Source: Mucilaginibacter mallensis
GTDB taxonomy: Bacteria; Bacteroidota; Bacteroidia; Sphingobacteriales; Sphingobacteriaceae
Length of the DNA: 64,000 bases
Assembly (NCBI RefSeq): GCF_900105165.1
Contig: NZ_LT629740.1
Coordinates: forward strand, 5,270,001 to 5,334,000
Direction of reading: 5' to 3'
In this document: one piece after another, positions 25,693 through 34,541 of the stretch
Numbering within the stretch: the first letter of the stretch is position 1
How the letters are laid out: every line of letters starts with the position of its first letter
Notes under the pieces: generated by a model
The model's input: only the letters and a program-made list of their open reading frames with translations
Database searches by the model: none
Told to the model about the DNA's origin: nothing
Program-made: the position numbers and the translations under genes

Positions 25693-25711
25693 GGGGTGAA
25701 AAGAGACTTAC
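25693..25711. repeat. 19-base direct repeat, left copy (right copy at 26323-26341)
   Basis: GGGGTGAAAAGAGACTTAC is found here and again at 26323-26341, bracketing the hypothetical membrane protein gene at 25708-26277. The left copy overlaps the last codons of that gene. Confidence 0.8.
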
Positions 25712-26277
25712 TTATCAGATATATTTTCAATACCTAAAAGGTCGATACCTCGTTTAAATTGCAACTTTTTGGCCTTTATGGCTGCATTTATAAATGTATC
25801 TAACGACAAATAGGAATGCTCTGTTTCCATTTTAAAATAGATGGTATGTGTTTGATTGAACTTATCAGTAAAGGTTACATAATTATTTACCCCCTGGTAC
25901 ATTTTGGGATTAAAGTCGCGACCGCTGCCTGTTGTTTTGCCATAATAGTCGAAAAAGCTAAAATCCAGGGCATTTATATCTTTCAATTCAAACGTTTCGT
26001 CATTTACTATAATAGCAGAATTTTCGAATATGATTTCACCATCCAAAGTGCCATTTAATGCCTTGTATGTAAAAAATGAAGCTATTATGAAGTAAATACT
26101 TAGACCTCCTACACAATATGCAACTATCGTCCTGAATTCGTCATTAGATGAAGAGAAACTGTCAAATATCCAAAAGGAACCGATCGTAATAGTCCATAAA
26201 ATCAACATTATCCAATTTGGTGTCCAGTGAAATTTCTTCCCGTCGGGTATAAATATGGTAAATGAGATTCTGTCCAT
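25708..26277 (-). CDS. Hypothetical membrane protein, two transmembrane helices
   Basis: 189 residues, MDRISFTIFIPDGKKFHW. Two helices (about 22-40, PNWIMLILWTITIGSFWIF, and 50-72) are followed by a cytoplasmic beta-rich domain with IIFENSAIIVNDETFELKDI and YVTFTDKFNQTHTIYFKM, a pattern of PH-like or DUF-type small domains. I do not recognise a family. Both ends are bracketed by the 19-base direct repeat and by repeat elements, which suggests that it was captured or moved as a unit. This is inference. Confidence 0.6.
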   Translation of the reverse strand: MDRISFTIFIPDGKKFHWTPNWIMLILWTITIGSFWIFDSFSSSNDEFRTIVAYCVGGLSIYFIIASFFTYKALNGTLDGEIIFENSAIIVNDETFELKDINALDFSFFDYYGKTTGSGRDFNPKMYQGVNNYVTFTDKFNQTHTIYFKMETEHSYLSLDTFINAAIKAKKLQFKRGIDLLGIENISDK

Positions 26278-26333
26278 TGTGATAAGGCTTTAACAAATAT
26301 AACAAACAATGGAGTTGATAATGGGGTGAAAAG

Positions 26334-26365
26334 AGACTTACGAAGTTTAAAAACTTCGTAAGTCT
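26334..26365. repeat. Perfect 15-base-arm hairpin with GAAGTTT core
   Basis: AGACTTACGAAGTTT, two-base loop, AAACTTCGTAAGTCT. It overlaps the right copy of the 19-base direct repeat and is the longest perfect hairpin of the GAAGTTT family in this window. Confidence 0.85.
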
Positions 26366-26387
26366 GGAATATTGAGAACTCTTTACC

Positions 26388-26416
26388 ATAGCGATGGGTT
26401 TGAAACCTATCGCTAT
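26388..26416. repeat. Repeat family F hairpin, copy 1
   Basis: ATAGCGATGGGTT, loop TGA, then AACCTATCGCTAT (one mismatch). A second copy is at 37649-37673. It lies 12 bases from the stop codon of the amidohydrolase gene. Confidence 0.75.
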
Positions 26417-26427
26417 AAATGTATCAA

Positions 26428-27738
26428 TTACAAATTCGCCTTCAACCCGTATTTAGCGCTGAACTTACGGTACAGTTGCTTGTGCAGGTTATCCAGGTTG
26501 ATGTTCCGCCCCTGGATAAAGGCAGTTTGTACATCAAGGCCGATCATATCCAGTGCATCGCCTTTGGAGATGAACAGCGTGGCATCCTTACCAACTTCCA
26601 GCGTTCCTACAGTTTTATCTATACCTAATATTTTGGCGTTATTAAGGGTGATCATGCTCAGGGCTTGCTCTTTGCTTAAGCCGTAGCCAACCGCCTGCCC
26701 GGCCTCGAAGGGCAGGTTGCGCTGGCGCCAGAAGCCCGTGCCGGTCAATCCGTATAAAACACCTGCATCCTGCAGCATTTTTGGCAGTTTGTAGGGCAGG
26801 TAAACATCGTCCTCATCATTATCGGGCAGTCGTTGGGTTTCTGTGAGTATTACAGGCACGTTATTGTTCTTTAACACATCGGTAACCAAATAAGATTCGC
26901 CGCCGCCAACTATTACTATGGAGATGCCGAACTTTTTTGCAAAAGCTACCGACTGGATAATTTCCCTTGCACCATCAGCATTAATAAACAACTTTTTTGT
27001 ACCATTGAATAGGCCTTTCATGGCTTCCAACTTTAAATTGGCAACGGCTGGTTTTGGTATTTCCGAATAGGCTTTGGCCTCGGTAAATAACTCCACGATA
27101 GCATCAATGGCTTTCTGGGCCTTTTCGGCTGGTGATTCCTGTGGTGGGCCTGTTGCTGCCCCTCTCCTGCTTTCAAAACGAACAACCGGCCAGTTCAGGT
27201 GGATGCCCATATCGGTTTTATATGCCGCATCTTCCCAGTTCCAGGCATCCAGTTGTACTATTGATGATTGCCCCGAGATAAACTCACCACTGGGTGTGAT
27301 CTGCGCCATCAGGATACCATTTGAGCGAACGGTTGGTATAACTTTTGAATCGGTATTATAAGCGATTATCGAACGCACGTTAGGGTTAAGCGTGCCGGTT
27401 TCCCAGTCATCAACCGTACCTTTTGCGCCTTCTTCAATCTCAACTAAGCCGAGGTTAGTTGTCGGGCAAATGAAACCCGGGTAAATCTGTTTTCCGCTGG
27501 CGTCAATAACATCTGCACCGGCAGTATTTGGCGCTGAGCCCTCGCCTATGGCAGTTATTTTGCCTTTATCAAAGCTGATGTAACCATTATTTATTACCTG
27601 CCCGTTACCCACATGGATGGTGGCGCCGGTTAATATTATTGGTTTTGATTGCGCCGGCGCTGGTGATATAGTGGCTTGCGCATATATGAGGTTAATGCTG
27701 AGCAATAATCCTCCAAAAATTGCGGTTATCTTTTTCAT
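26428..27738 (-). CDS. Exported amidohydrolase-like protein with degenerate metal site
   Basis: 436 residues with a signal peptide (MKKITAIFGGLLLSINLIYA). The fold is that of metal-dependent amidohydrolases: the N-terminal cap strand (IILTGATIHVGNGQ), VIDASGKQIYPGF and the C-terminal LGIDKTVGTLEVGKDATLF. At the position of the family's H-x-H (normally D-A-H-T-H) it reads C-P-T-T-N at 91-95, and no other histidine pair replaces it. It is therefore probably not a classical metal hydrolase. It is 18 bases downstream of the larger amidohydrolase gene, almost certainly in one operon, and may be its partner subunit. Confidence 0.8.
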   Translation of the reverse strand: MKKITAIFGGLLLSINLIYAQATISPAPAQSKPIILTGATIHVGNGQVINNGYISFDKGKITAIGEGSAPNTAGADVIDASGKQIYPGFICPTTNLGLVEIEEGAKGTVDDWETGTLNPNVRSIIAYNTDSKVIPTVRSNGILMAQITPSGEFISGQSSIVQLDAWNWEDAAYKTDMGIHLNWPVVRFESRRGAATGPPQESPAEKAQKAIDAIVELFTEAKAYSEIPKPAVANLKLEAMKGLFNGTKKLFINADGAREIIQSVAFAKKFGISIVIVGGGESYLVTDVLKNNNVPVILTETQRLPDNDEDDVYLPYKLPKMLQDAGVLYGLTGTGFWRQRNLPFEAGQAVGYGLSKEQALSMITLNNAKILGIDKTVGTLEVGKDATLFISKGDALDMIGLDVQTAFIQGRNINLDNLHKQLYRKFSAKYGLKANL

Positions 27739-27756
27739 ATCTGTATGGTTAAAGGA

Positions 27757-30700
27757 TTATTGATTTACAGTTTGTGTTGCTGAAGTTTGGCCTGTACCAT
27801 CGCTCACATATTCATCATCTTCAGCAGCTTCATCATTTTTATGCGGACGGCGGCCCTTTGGCTTTTGCGTTACCGCGCCTTTGTTTTTAGCCGCGATCAT
27901 TTTCTGGATAATGCGCGCTTCGTCATCCTTCATCGCCTTTTGATTGGCTGCATCCTTATCAATATCCCAGTAGGGTATGCCATCTACATAAGTTTTTTCG
28001 GCAACAGCATAAATAGACAGAGGATCAGCCGACCATAGTACTAAGTCAGCATCCTTACCAACCTTAATACTGCCTACCTTATTATCCACATGCAGCATAA
28101 TTGCCGGGTTAATGGTAACCAGCTTCAAGGCTTCTTCCTCGCTCATGTGGCCGTAGGTTACGGCTTTGCCTGCTTCCTGGTTTAGGCGGCGGGCCATTTC
28201 ATCATCGTCGGAATTAAAGGCGGTTACTATGCCCATATCGTGCATCAGCGCACCGTTGTAAGGTATAGCTTCGGATACTTCCATTTTGTAGGCCCACCAA
28301 TCAGAGAAAGTTGAACCCGCTATGCCACGTGCCTTCATTTTATCGGCCACTTTATAGCCTTCCAAAATGTGGGTAAAGGTGTTTACCTTAAAGCCCATGG
28401 TATCGCCAACCTTCATCAGCATATTAATTTCTGATTGCAGGTAAGAGTGACAGGTAATGAAGCGTTTTTTGTCGAGTATCTCTACTATCGCGTCCAGCTC
28501 CAGATCGCGGCGAACATTGCTGCCTTTTACTGAGCGTGCTGCTTTGTATTCCTTAGCACGGGTAAATTCATCCATATAAACCTGCTCAACGCCCATACGG
28601 GTTTGCGGGAAACGCATGTTCGGCGTTCCCTCTGGTATGCCCCAGTTGGTTTGCTTAACGTTTTCGCCCAGCGCGAACTTGATGAAACCATCCGCTCCTT
28701 CAAATTTCATCTGATCGGGTAAAACACCCCAACGGTGTTTAATGAGCATGGTTTGCCCGCCTATAGGATTTGCCGAGCCATGCAAAATATGCGAGGTGGT
28801 TACCCCGCCTGCCAGCTGACGGTAAAGACTGATATCCTCCGGGTTTAGCACATCACCAATCCTAACTTCGGCGGTAACGGCTTGCGTGCCCTCGTTCACA
28901 CTGCCTGATACGGCAATATGCGAGTGCTCATCAACTATACCCGGCGATAAATGCTTGCCCGTAGCATCAATAACCTTAGCATTACCTGCTGCAAGATTTT
29001 TACCAACCGCTTTTATCTTGCCGTTTTCTATCAATACATCCGCGTTTTGCAGGATGCCTTCTTTTTCGCTTGTCCAAACAGTAGCATTTTTAAATAATAC
29101 CGTTTCGGCTACTGGTAGCTGTGCGTTGCCATAGGCAACAAATGGATAAATAACCGGGCCAACTTCAATCTCCTTTTTTTCTTCGGGATGAGCTGGCTCA
29201 GCAGCTACTGCACTGGCATAAGTTGCCGACCATTTAATAGCCGAGCCATCGGGCATTATGCCATTACCACTAAAGGTAAGCGGCGACAGGCTGGTGATAT
29301 AACCATTCAGGCGGATACTGCCCTCCGGTTTATTTTTAAGGTCGAAATAAATGCTCACGATATCGCCGCTGCGGGTGATGGTACCTTTTGCTTTGACGCT
29401 ATCAGCACCTGTTCGAGACAGGTTTACATCATACTCGCCGGGTGTGCCGCCAATTTTCATGGTAAGGCCGGGCAGGGCATCGCTGGCTATAGTATAATTA
29501 CCGCGCAGATCGTTAACGTTCATGCGGGTTACTATATACTGGCGACCTTCGATCCAGTTCTCATAAATTATATCGTCCTTTTTAAACAGGTCGTCAGAAG
29601 TAATAATAAAGCTGGCCAGTTTACCTTTTTCAATTGAGCCCAGCTTATCGGCAACGCCAAGCATTTGGGCAGGGATAGTTGTTAAGGACGATAAAGCCTG
29701 TTTTTCGCTTAAACCGTTATCAATAGCTGTGCGCAGGTTCGGCCAAAAATCACGGCCGTTTTGCAAGCCATAGGTAGTTATGGCAAATTTTATCCCCGCT
29801 TTTTCCATAGCAGCGGGGTTGGTTGGCGCCAGTTCCCAATCTTTTAACTGGGCATAGCTTACTTTGCGGGCATCCATCGGGTCCTCCACATCATAAGCCT
29901 CCGGGAAATTTACCGGAATGATAAAGCTGCTGCCCGTATTTTTCATGGCATCAAGGCGACGGTATTCATCACCATCAGTTTTAAAAATGTATTGTTTGCC
30001 GAATTCTTTGGCTATTTTATCGGCACGCATAACACCTAATGCGTCAGAAACCTCAAACACCTGCGGGATATTTTGTGTGCGGTTAAACTCAGCTAATGAA
30101 ATGTTGTATTCCTCGTTCTGTGTTTTGTACCATTGCGCATCATAATAAGTTTGGCGTATCAGCGCTATGCTCCCCATTAATGATGACGGGTAATCAGTCG
30201 CAGCAGTGCCTTTGTTGAATGAATAATGCGCGGCGGCTTCATCATTCAGCATTACTTCGTTATCGCGTTCATCGCCCAAAGTAACCGCTACCGATGTACC
30301 GCGTGCAATACCATCATGTATTAATGATTGCACAGCGCCGAAACCGTTTTTCTTCAGGTCTTCAGCTTTGGAAGCATCGGCATGGAAAATAGCTTTAGCG
30401 TTCATTTCGGGTTTGATAGCTTCGTTCCAGCCGTAGGCGCCGGGTTTGGTTGTGGTATATACCGGCGTATAACTGCCACGGCGTGAGAACTCTTTTCTAG
30501 GTTCATCTGGTATACCGTAAGTAGTATAGGCATCAATCAAACCGGGGTAAATGTGCTTGCCTTTTAGGTCGATGGTTACATAGCCTTTGGGGATGGCAAT
30601 ACCAGCGCCAACTGCTTCTATCTTGCGGTCCTTAATTAATAAGGTACCATTGGCGATGGTTTGATCGGCATTAACAACAATAGTGGCATTGGTAAAGGCG

Positions 30701-30807
30701 TATTGCCCCGGGCGGATATCCCAGGTACCGTTTACCGGGAAGGTGTCCTGCGCGTACAGCAGATGAGCCATAAACAGCGCAAAACATAAGAGTAAGGTTT
30801 TTTTCAT
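27757..30807 (-). CDS. Exported double-domain amidohydrolase (one degenerate, one intact site)
   Basis: 1016 residues with a signal peptide (MKKTLLLCFALFMAHLLYAQ). Two amidohydrolase modules are fused. Module 1 (about 35-430) has lost its H-x-H: YPGLIDAYTTYG at 88-98 has Y94 and T96 where histidines belong. Module 2 (from about 575) keeps H628-x-H630 (VDEHSHIAVSG), further histidines in TCHSYLQSE and TFTHILEG, and an aspartate in FNSDDDE. Between them lies a beta-sandwich linker. Only module 2 should be catalytic. The tail is basic and low-complexity (KPKGRRPHKNDEAAEDDE). The substrate is unknown; relatives are annotated as imidazolonepropionase-like or prolidase-like. Confidence 0.85.
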   Translation of the reverse strand: MKKTLLLCFALFMAHLLYAQDTFPVNGTWDIRPGQYAFTNATIVVNADQTIANGTLLIKDRKIEAVGAGIAIPKGYVTIDLKGKHIYPGLIDAYTTYGIPDEPRKEFSRRGSYTPVYTTTKPGAYGWNEAIKPEMNAKAIFHADASKAEDLKKNGFGAVQSLIHDGIARGTSVAVTLGDERDNEVMLNDEAAAHYSFNKGTAATDYPSSLMGSIALIRQTYYDAQWYKTQNEEYNISLAEFNRTQNIPQVFEVSDALGVMRADKIAKEFGKQYIFKTDGDEYRRLDAMKNTGSSFIIPVNFPEAYDVEDPMDARKVSYAQLKDWELAPTNPAAMEKAGIKFAITTYGLQNGRDFWPNLRTAIDNGLSEKQALSSLTTIPAQMLGVADKLGSIEKGKLASFIITSDDLFKKDDIIYENWIEGRQYIVTRMNVNDLRGNYTIASDALPGLTMKIGGTPGEYDVNLSRTGADSVKAKGTITRSGDIVSIYFDLKNKPEGSIRLNGYITSLSPLTFSGNGIMPDGSAIKWSATYASAVAAEPAHPEEKKEIEVGPVIYPFVAYGNAQLPVAETVLFKNATVWTSEKEGILQNADVLIENGKIKAVGKNLAAGNAKVIDATGKHLSPGIVDEHSHIAVSGSVNEGTQAVTAEVRIGDVLNPEDISLYRQLAGGVTTSHILHGSANPIGGQTMLIKHRWGVLPDQMKFEGADGFIKFALGENVKQTNWGIPEGTPNMRFPQTRMGVEQVYMDEFTRAKEYKAARSVKGSNVRRDLELDAIVEILDKKRFITCHSYLQSEINMLMKVGDTMGFKVNTFTHILEGYKVADKMKARGIAGSTFSDWWAYKMEVSEAIPYNGALMHDMGIVTAFNSDDDEMARRLNQEAGKAVTYGHMSEEEALKLVTINPAIMLHVDNKVGSIKVGKDADLVLWSADPLSIYAVAEKTYVDGIPYWDIDKDAANQKAMKDDEARIIQKMIAAKNKGAVTQKPKGRRPHKNDEAAEDDEYVSDGTGQTSATQTVNQ

Positions 30808-30929
30808 TGTTCAGTTAAAATGAGGTTGCTAAATATAATGAAGATTTTGACAGGTACAAAGCCGTACCCCCAGTTGGGCGGTACGCCATAGGTCTTCGAA
30901 AGATATGTTTCTTACAAATATTGAGCGTT

Positions 30930-31006
30930 GGGTCACTCTGAGGCACTCGAAGGGTAAGCGTAAAGGCCTTTGCCCGCATGCTTCGAGTGCCTCAGCATGA
31001 CACCCT
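30930..31006. repeat. Repeat family A, full doublet, near-identical to 4136-4212
   Basis: Read in reverse complement, this unit matches 4136-4212 through both arms and the non-palindromic loop, with only about two or three differences. It lies in the gap between the amidohydrolase operon and the outer-membrane barrel gene. Confidence 0.85.
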
Positions 31007-31036
31007 TTTAATCTTCCAACACCGATGATGGCCGAA

Positions 31037-33688
31037 CTACTTTTTAGTTTTTGAGAACCGGTAGCTGTACGTGAATAAAAAGTACCGCCTTATGGCCGAA
31101 CTCTGGATATCATAAATGCTATTGGCGGATGCAAAATGGTATGAACTAACGCTTTGATTAAGCAGATCATAACAGGTGAGCCTTATTTCGCCCTTATCCT
31201 TTTGCATGAAGGCTTGAGCTATTGAAAAGCTCAGCAGATTCGACTGCCGTTGAAAGCCCTGTGCAACCAGCGGATTATAAATATGGGTATAATTAATGCT
31301 CCAGTTTATTCTTTTTGGCCATTGCACATCTATCGGTAAACTTATGGTTTGCTGCACATAACTTACCGACGGATATTTAACCAGCTCATAATGTGTAATG
31401 GCAGGGTTAATATAGTATGATGGCTCAAAATCAATAACATCATCATAACTAAAAACAACGGTTTGAGTAACAGGCAAGGCATAGGTATCCTGATAACCAT
31501 CCCGCTGGTTTACCTCAAAAAAATTACGCCCGGCACTACCATTAAGGTTTGTTGACTCCCGGATCTTCCATCTGCCTTCTGTTTTAAAGGTTTTTGATAT
31601 GTTACCATTAAGATAAGTTGTAAAACGACCGTTTTTGTTAACGGGCATAGTTGTTTGTGCACCACCCGGGCTAACTGTGGTTTCCTGAGTAATGCTGTTG
31701 CTCTCCCATGTAAACCGGACTGATAAAAAGGTATACATGTTGCTTTGCATATTCACGTTGTTATAATTAAAGCTAATATTGCGCATACGTGTAGGCTTCA
31801 GATCAGGGTTACCCGTAGCGCTGTAGAGCGGACTATAAACCAATGTAATAGGCTGCAGTTGATTTATGGATGGCTGCCGCACATCTTCACTGTAATTGAA
31901 ACTATACTGCTTAATATTAATTGATACAGACGGAAATAAGTAATTGAAATGCTGATCAAGGTCGGGCACAGCCATGTTAAACTGGTTGTTGATCTGTTGT
32001 GACTGGGCTATAAAACCAATATTAACATTGATGCCATTTACCATGTACAATACCCGGGGATGCACATCCTCATCCCACTCGTTCCGGGTTAAATTAGTGC
32101 TTTGCGATGTTAAAAATATATCATACAACCCTGTTTTAGGGTTCTGATCATAGGTAAACAGATCGGCACCAGTATTATTGTGCTTCCCATCAACCGCTAT
32201 ACCCAATGTGATTTTTTTGCTGACCGGATAATTATAATCGGCAGTTAAGCCTACTGTGGTATTCCCTGCTTTATTATTGGCCAGCCTGTTTAATGTGTCT
32301 GAATTTAAGCTGGTTGTATACGATTGCAGATCATCGACACTAATATTTTTACCTGTATTGGGGCTTACCTGTACGTTGTTGGTTATACTTAACGATTCTC
32401 CTTTTTTAGTAAAGCTGTGGTAATAGTTCAGCGAATGCTGATAGTTGGTGTTGTTACCATCATTGCTGCTGTTGTTATTACTCTTGGATAGCAAGGGCGT
32501 AAAATTATTAAAGCTGGTTCCCACACTCTGATTGGTTGAATTGGTATTGCCAAAACTAAGCTCTGGTGTATATTTCAGTTTTGTAGCATCGTTAGGGGCC
32601 CACTCAAGGTTGCCGTTAATGCTCTGGTTATTATTTACCGAATGTGCTTGAGTGGTGGTGTTTCTTGTTAAGGTAGTATCGCTTAAAAACTGCGCCGTGT
32701 TTGTTACCTGCTGGTTTTTATACACACCGTTAGCATAATTATAAACCAGGTTAAGCTTTACCGTTTTGCCAAAATTATCGTTAATATTTACCCCGGCATT
32801 GGTGTTTTGGTTTAAACCCGAGCTCGGGCCAAAGCCTACCAGCGAAGTGCCAATAAACTGCGTGTTGCCCAGGTTTTTACTGTTGGCAATTACCGATACC
32901 TGCAAATTATTGATGGATTGATTATATAAACCATCTAAATTATACTTGTCTTGTGTGCCTGCGCCTGCAACTATTTTACCAAACGTGGCTTTTGAAAACT
33001 CCTTTTTAAACTTCAGGTTGATGATCTTTTTAACTTCATTATCTGGTGTCAGATGGTCGGGGTCATTTTCGCGGTCATCATAGATCTGCACTTTGGCTAT
33101 CATATCGGCATCCAGGTTTTGGGTGGCAATTTTAGGGTCATTCGCAAAAAAATCACGGCCATCAACCTTTACCTTTGATACACCTTTGCCATTAACGGTT
33201 ATGGTGCCATCGCGGTCGACCTGTACACCGGGCAGTTTTTTAAGCAGATCCTGCACTACGGCATTGGGCCGTACCTTAAAAGCCTCGGCATTAAATTCAA
33301 TGGTATCTTTTTTAATAACAACGGGCACCAATTCGCCTTTGATGTTTACTTCGGCAAGCTGTTTTTCCCGCAGATGAATTGTGCCCAGGTTGAGCAGTTC
33401 GGCATTTTTATACTTTAAGGGTATATGCATACTTTCAAATCCCGCATGTGATATGAGCAGGCGTGCCGGTTCATTATCATGCAGGCGGATAGTAAATGCC
33501 CCGTTTTTATCGGTAAGCGTGTAGGAGATCATTGACGAGTCGCTCACTTTGAGCACAACCACCGTAGTAAGTTCAAGGGGTGTTTTCCCGGTTGAATCGG
33601 TAACTATGGCTGTAATTGTATGGCGATTTTGCGCCATACCTACATTTATTGAGCATAAAATTGTGATAAGGATTAGGAGTTTTTTCAT
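31037..33688 (-). CDS. Outer-membrane beta-barrel protein, TonB-dependent receptor-like
   Basis: 883 residues. The signal peptide is MKKLLILITILCSINVGMAQ. A carboxypeptidase-regulatory-like domain comes next (about 22-105, TAIVTDSTGKTPLELTTVVV), then a plug-like region with VVQDLLKKLPGVQVDRDGTI and VKVDGRDFFANDP, then a large barrel rich in alternating N/S/T strands ending in aromatic FTYSYRF. This fits the OMP_b-brl_3 subgroup, a TonB-receptor relative common in Bacteroidota. No TonB box was clearly seen. No SusD partner is adjacent, so the cargo is unknown. Confidence 0.85.
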   Translation of the reverse strand: MKKLLILITILCSINVGMAQNRHTITAIVTDSTGKTPLELTTVVVLKVSDSSMISYTLTDKNGAFTIRLHDNEPARLLISHAGFESMHIPLKYKNAELLNLGTIHLREKQLAEVNIKGELVPVVIKKDTIEFNAEAFKVRPNAVVQDLLKKLPGVQVDRDGTITVNGKGVSKVKVDGRDFFANDPKIATQNLDADMIAKVQIYDDRENDPDHLTPDNEVKKIINLKFKKEFSKATFGKIVAGAGTQDKYNLDGLYNQSINNLQVSVIANSKNLGNTQFIGTSLVGFGPSSGLNQNTNAGVNINDNFGKTVKLNLVYNYANGVYKNQQVTNTAQFLSDTTLTRNTTTQAHSVNNNQSINGNLEWAPNDATKLKYTPELSFGNTNSTNQSVGTSFNNFTPLLSKSNNNSSNDGNNTNYQHSLNYYHSFTKKGESLSITNNVQVSPNTGKNISVDDLQSYTTSLNSDTLNRLANNKAGNTTVGLTADYNYPVSKKITLGIAVDGKHNNTGADLFTYDQNPKTGLYDIFLTSQSTNLTRNEWDEDVHPRVLYMVNGINVNIGFIAQSQQINNQFNMAVPDLDQHFNYLFPSVSINIKQYSFNYSEDVRQPSINQLQPITLVYSPLYSATGNPDLKPTRMRNISFNYNNVNMQSNMYTFLSVRFTWESNSITQETTVSPGGAQTTMPVNKNGRFTTYLNGNISKTFKTEGRWKIRESTNLNGSAGRNFFEVNQRDGYQDTYALPVTQTVVFSYDDVIDFEPSYYINPAITHYELVKYPSVSYVQQTISLPIDVQWPKRINWSINYTHIYNPLVAQGFQRQSNLLSFSIAQAFMQKDKGEIRLTCYDLLNQSVSSYHFASANSIYDIQSSAIRRYFLFTYSYRFSKTKK

Positions 33689-33874
33689 TAGGCTCCTAAA
33701 TATCTATATTTTAAAATGTTAACTCAACGCTTGTTAACATTCATTAACATTAAATAACATATTTTAATAAGTACCGGGTAAAATCTGCTTAGTTATTACA
33801 TTATTTTATTGATACCGCGCCGTGCTTAGCGATTATTATACGATGTGTTGTATATTCGAATAAATTTTCGAGGT

Positions 33875-34321
33875 ATGACTTTATATAGTTTCTTCTTACA
33901 CCTGCACTCGGGGTTCAGGTACATTGTAATGGTGTTAGTTTTGCTGGCCATATTACTATCATTAGCGGGCTGGCTTGGTAAAAGGCCTTATACAAAGGGC
34001 AACAGGCTTGTCAATCTTTTCGCCATGATATCGGCACATACGCAATTGCTAATAGGGATAGTATTATACTTCATCAGCCCGTTTGTACAGTTCAACAGCA
34101 GCACCATGAAAGACCCCATTACCCGCTACTGGACGGTGGAGCATATTACCATGATGATCTTCGCGATTGTACTGATAACTATAGGGCACAGCCGATCTAA
34201 AAAGCTGGTACTGCCTGAAGCTAAACACAGGGCTGTTGCTATCTTTTATATTTTAGCGCTGTTAGTCATTGCATTAGCTATTGTGCAGAGTCAGCGCGGG
34301 CTTTTGGGCATGAGCCAATAA
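33875..34321 (+). CDS. Four-helix membrane protein, cytochrome-b-like
   Basis: 148 residues from ATG at 33875 (MTLYSFFLHLHSGFRYIVM). There are four transmembrane helices with histidines at conserved-looking places: LHLHSGFRY in helix 1, SAHTQLLIG in helix 2, VEHITMM in helix 3 and the GHSRSKK loop. That pattern fits heme b ligation, and such proteins are often labelled cytochrome B in Bacteroidota. No biochemical role is known to me. An upstream extension to 33845 is open but would add a non-natural lead. It is followed by the trp promoter. Confidence 0.7.
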   Translation: MTLYSFFLHLHSGFRYIVMVLVLLAILLSLAGWLGKRPYTKGNRLVNLFAMISAHTQLLIGIVLYFISPFVQFNSSTMKDPITRYWTVEHITMMIFAIVLITIGHSRSKKLVLPEAKHRAVAIFYILALLVIALAIVQSQRGLLGMSQ

Positions 34322-34348
34322 AAAATAACGATAAAAAGTGAGAAAAAG

Positions 34349-34378
34349 TTTGGTAATTCAAATTTCTTTATAAATTTG
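34349..34378 (+). promoter_or_regulatory. trp operon promoter, Bacteroidota type
   Basis: TTTG at 34349-34352, an 18-base spacer, and TAAATTTG at 34371-34378 form a textbook TTTG/TAnnTTTG promoter. Transcription should start within about 4-9 bases of the last G, i.e. around 34383-34387, which is at the start codon of the leader peptide. Confidence 0.75.
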
Positions 34379-34386
34379 CTCCCGCT

Positions 34387-34455
34387 ATGATCAAAATCAA
34401 CCCAATCAACCGTTGGTGGCACCAAAGTAAATTTTGGCAGCCGGATGCTATTTGA
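34387..34455 (+). CDS. trp operon leader peptide (22 aa, three Trp codons)
   Basis: ATG at 34387, then 21 codons and TGA at 34453-34455. The peptide reads MIKINPINRWWHQSKFW and then QPDAI, with tandem Trp codons at positions 10-11 (34414-34419) and a third at 17 (34435-34437). Tryptophan is rare, so three in 22 residues directly before a terminator hairpin and trpE is strong evidence for ribosome-mediated attenuation. The start codon sits at or next to the predicted transcription start, so the mRNA may be leaderless. No ribosome binding site would be possible in that case. Confidence 0.85.
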   Translation: MIKINPINRWWHQSKFWQPDAI

Positions 34456-34487
34456 TATATAGACTAACCAATTGTAAACCTATTTGG

Positions 34488-34520
34488 AACCCGGCGAATT
34501 ATATTCGACGGGTTTTTTTG
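34488..34520 (+). terminator. trp attenuator: terminator and alternative antiterminator
   Basis: AACCCG-G-CGAAT / ATTCG-A-CGGGTT (34488-34514, three-base loop, one G-A mismatch) followed by seven T residues, just 22 bases before the trpE ATG. The 5' arm contains CCGGC (34491-34495), which can pair instead with GCCGG at 34440-34444 inside the leader ORF. A ribosome stalled at Trp 10-11 leaves GCCGG free, which favours read-through. One that reaches the stop codon covers it, which favours termination. The hairpin TTGGTG-G-CACCAA at the Trp codons is a further pairing option. Confidence 0.8.
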
Positions 34521-34541
34521 TTTAATGACCATATATATAAA

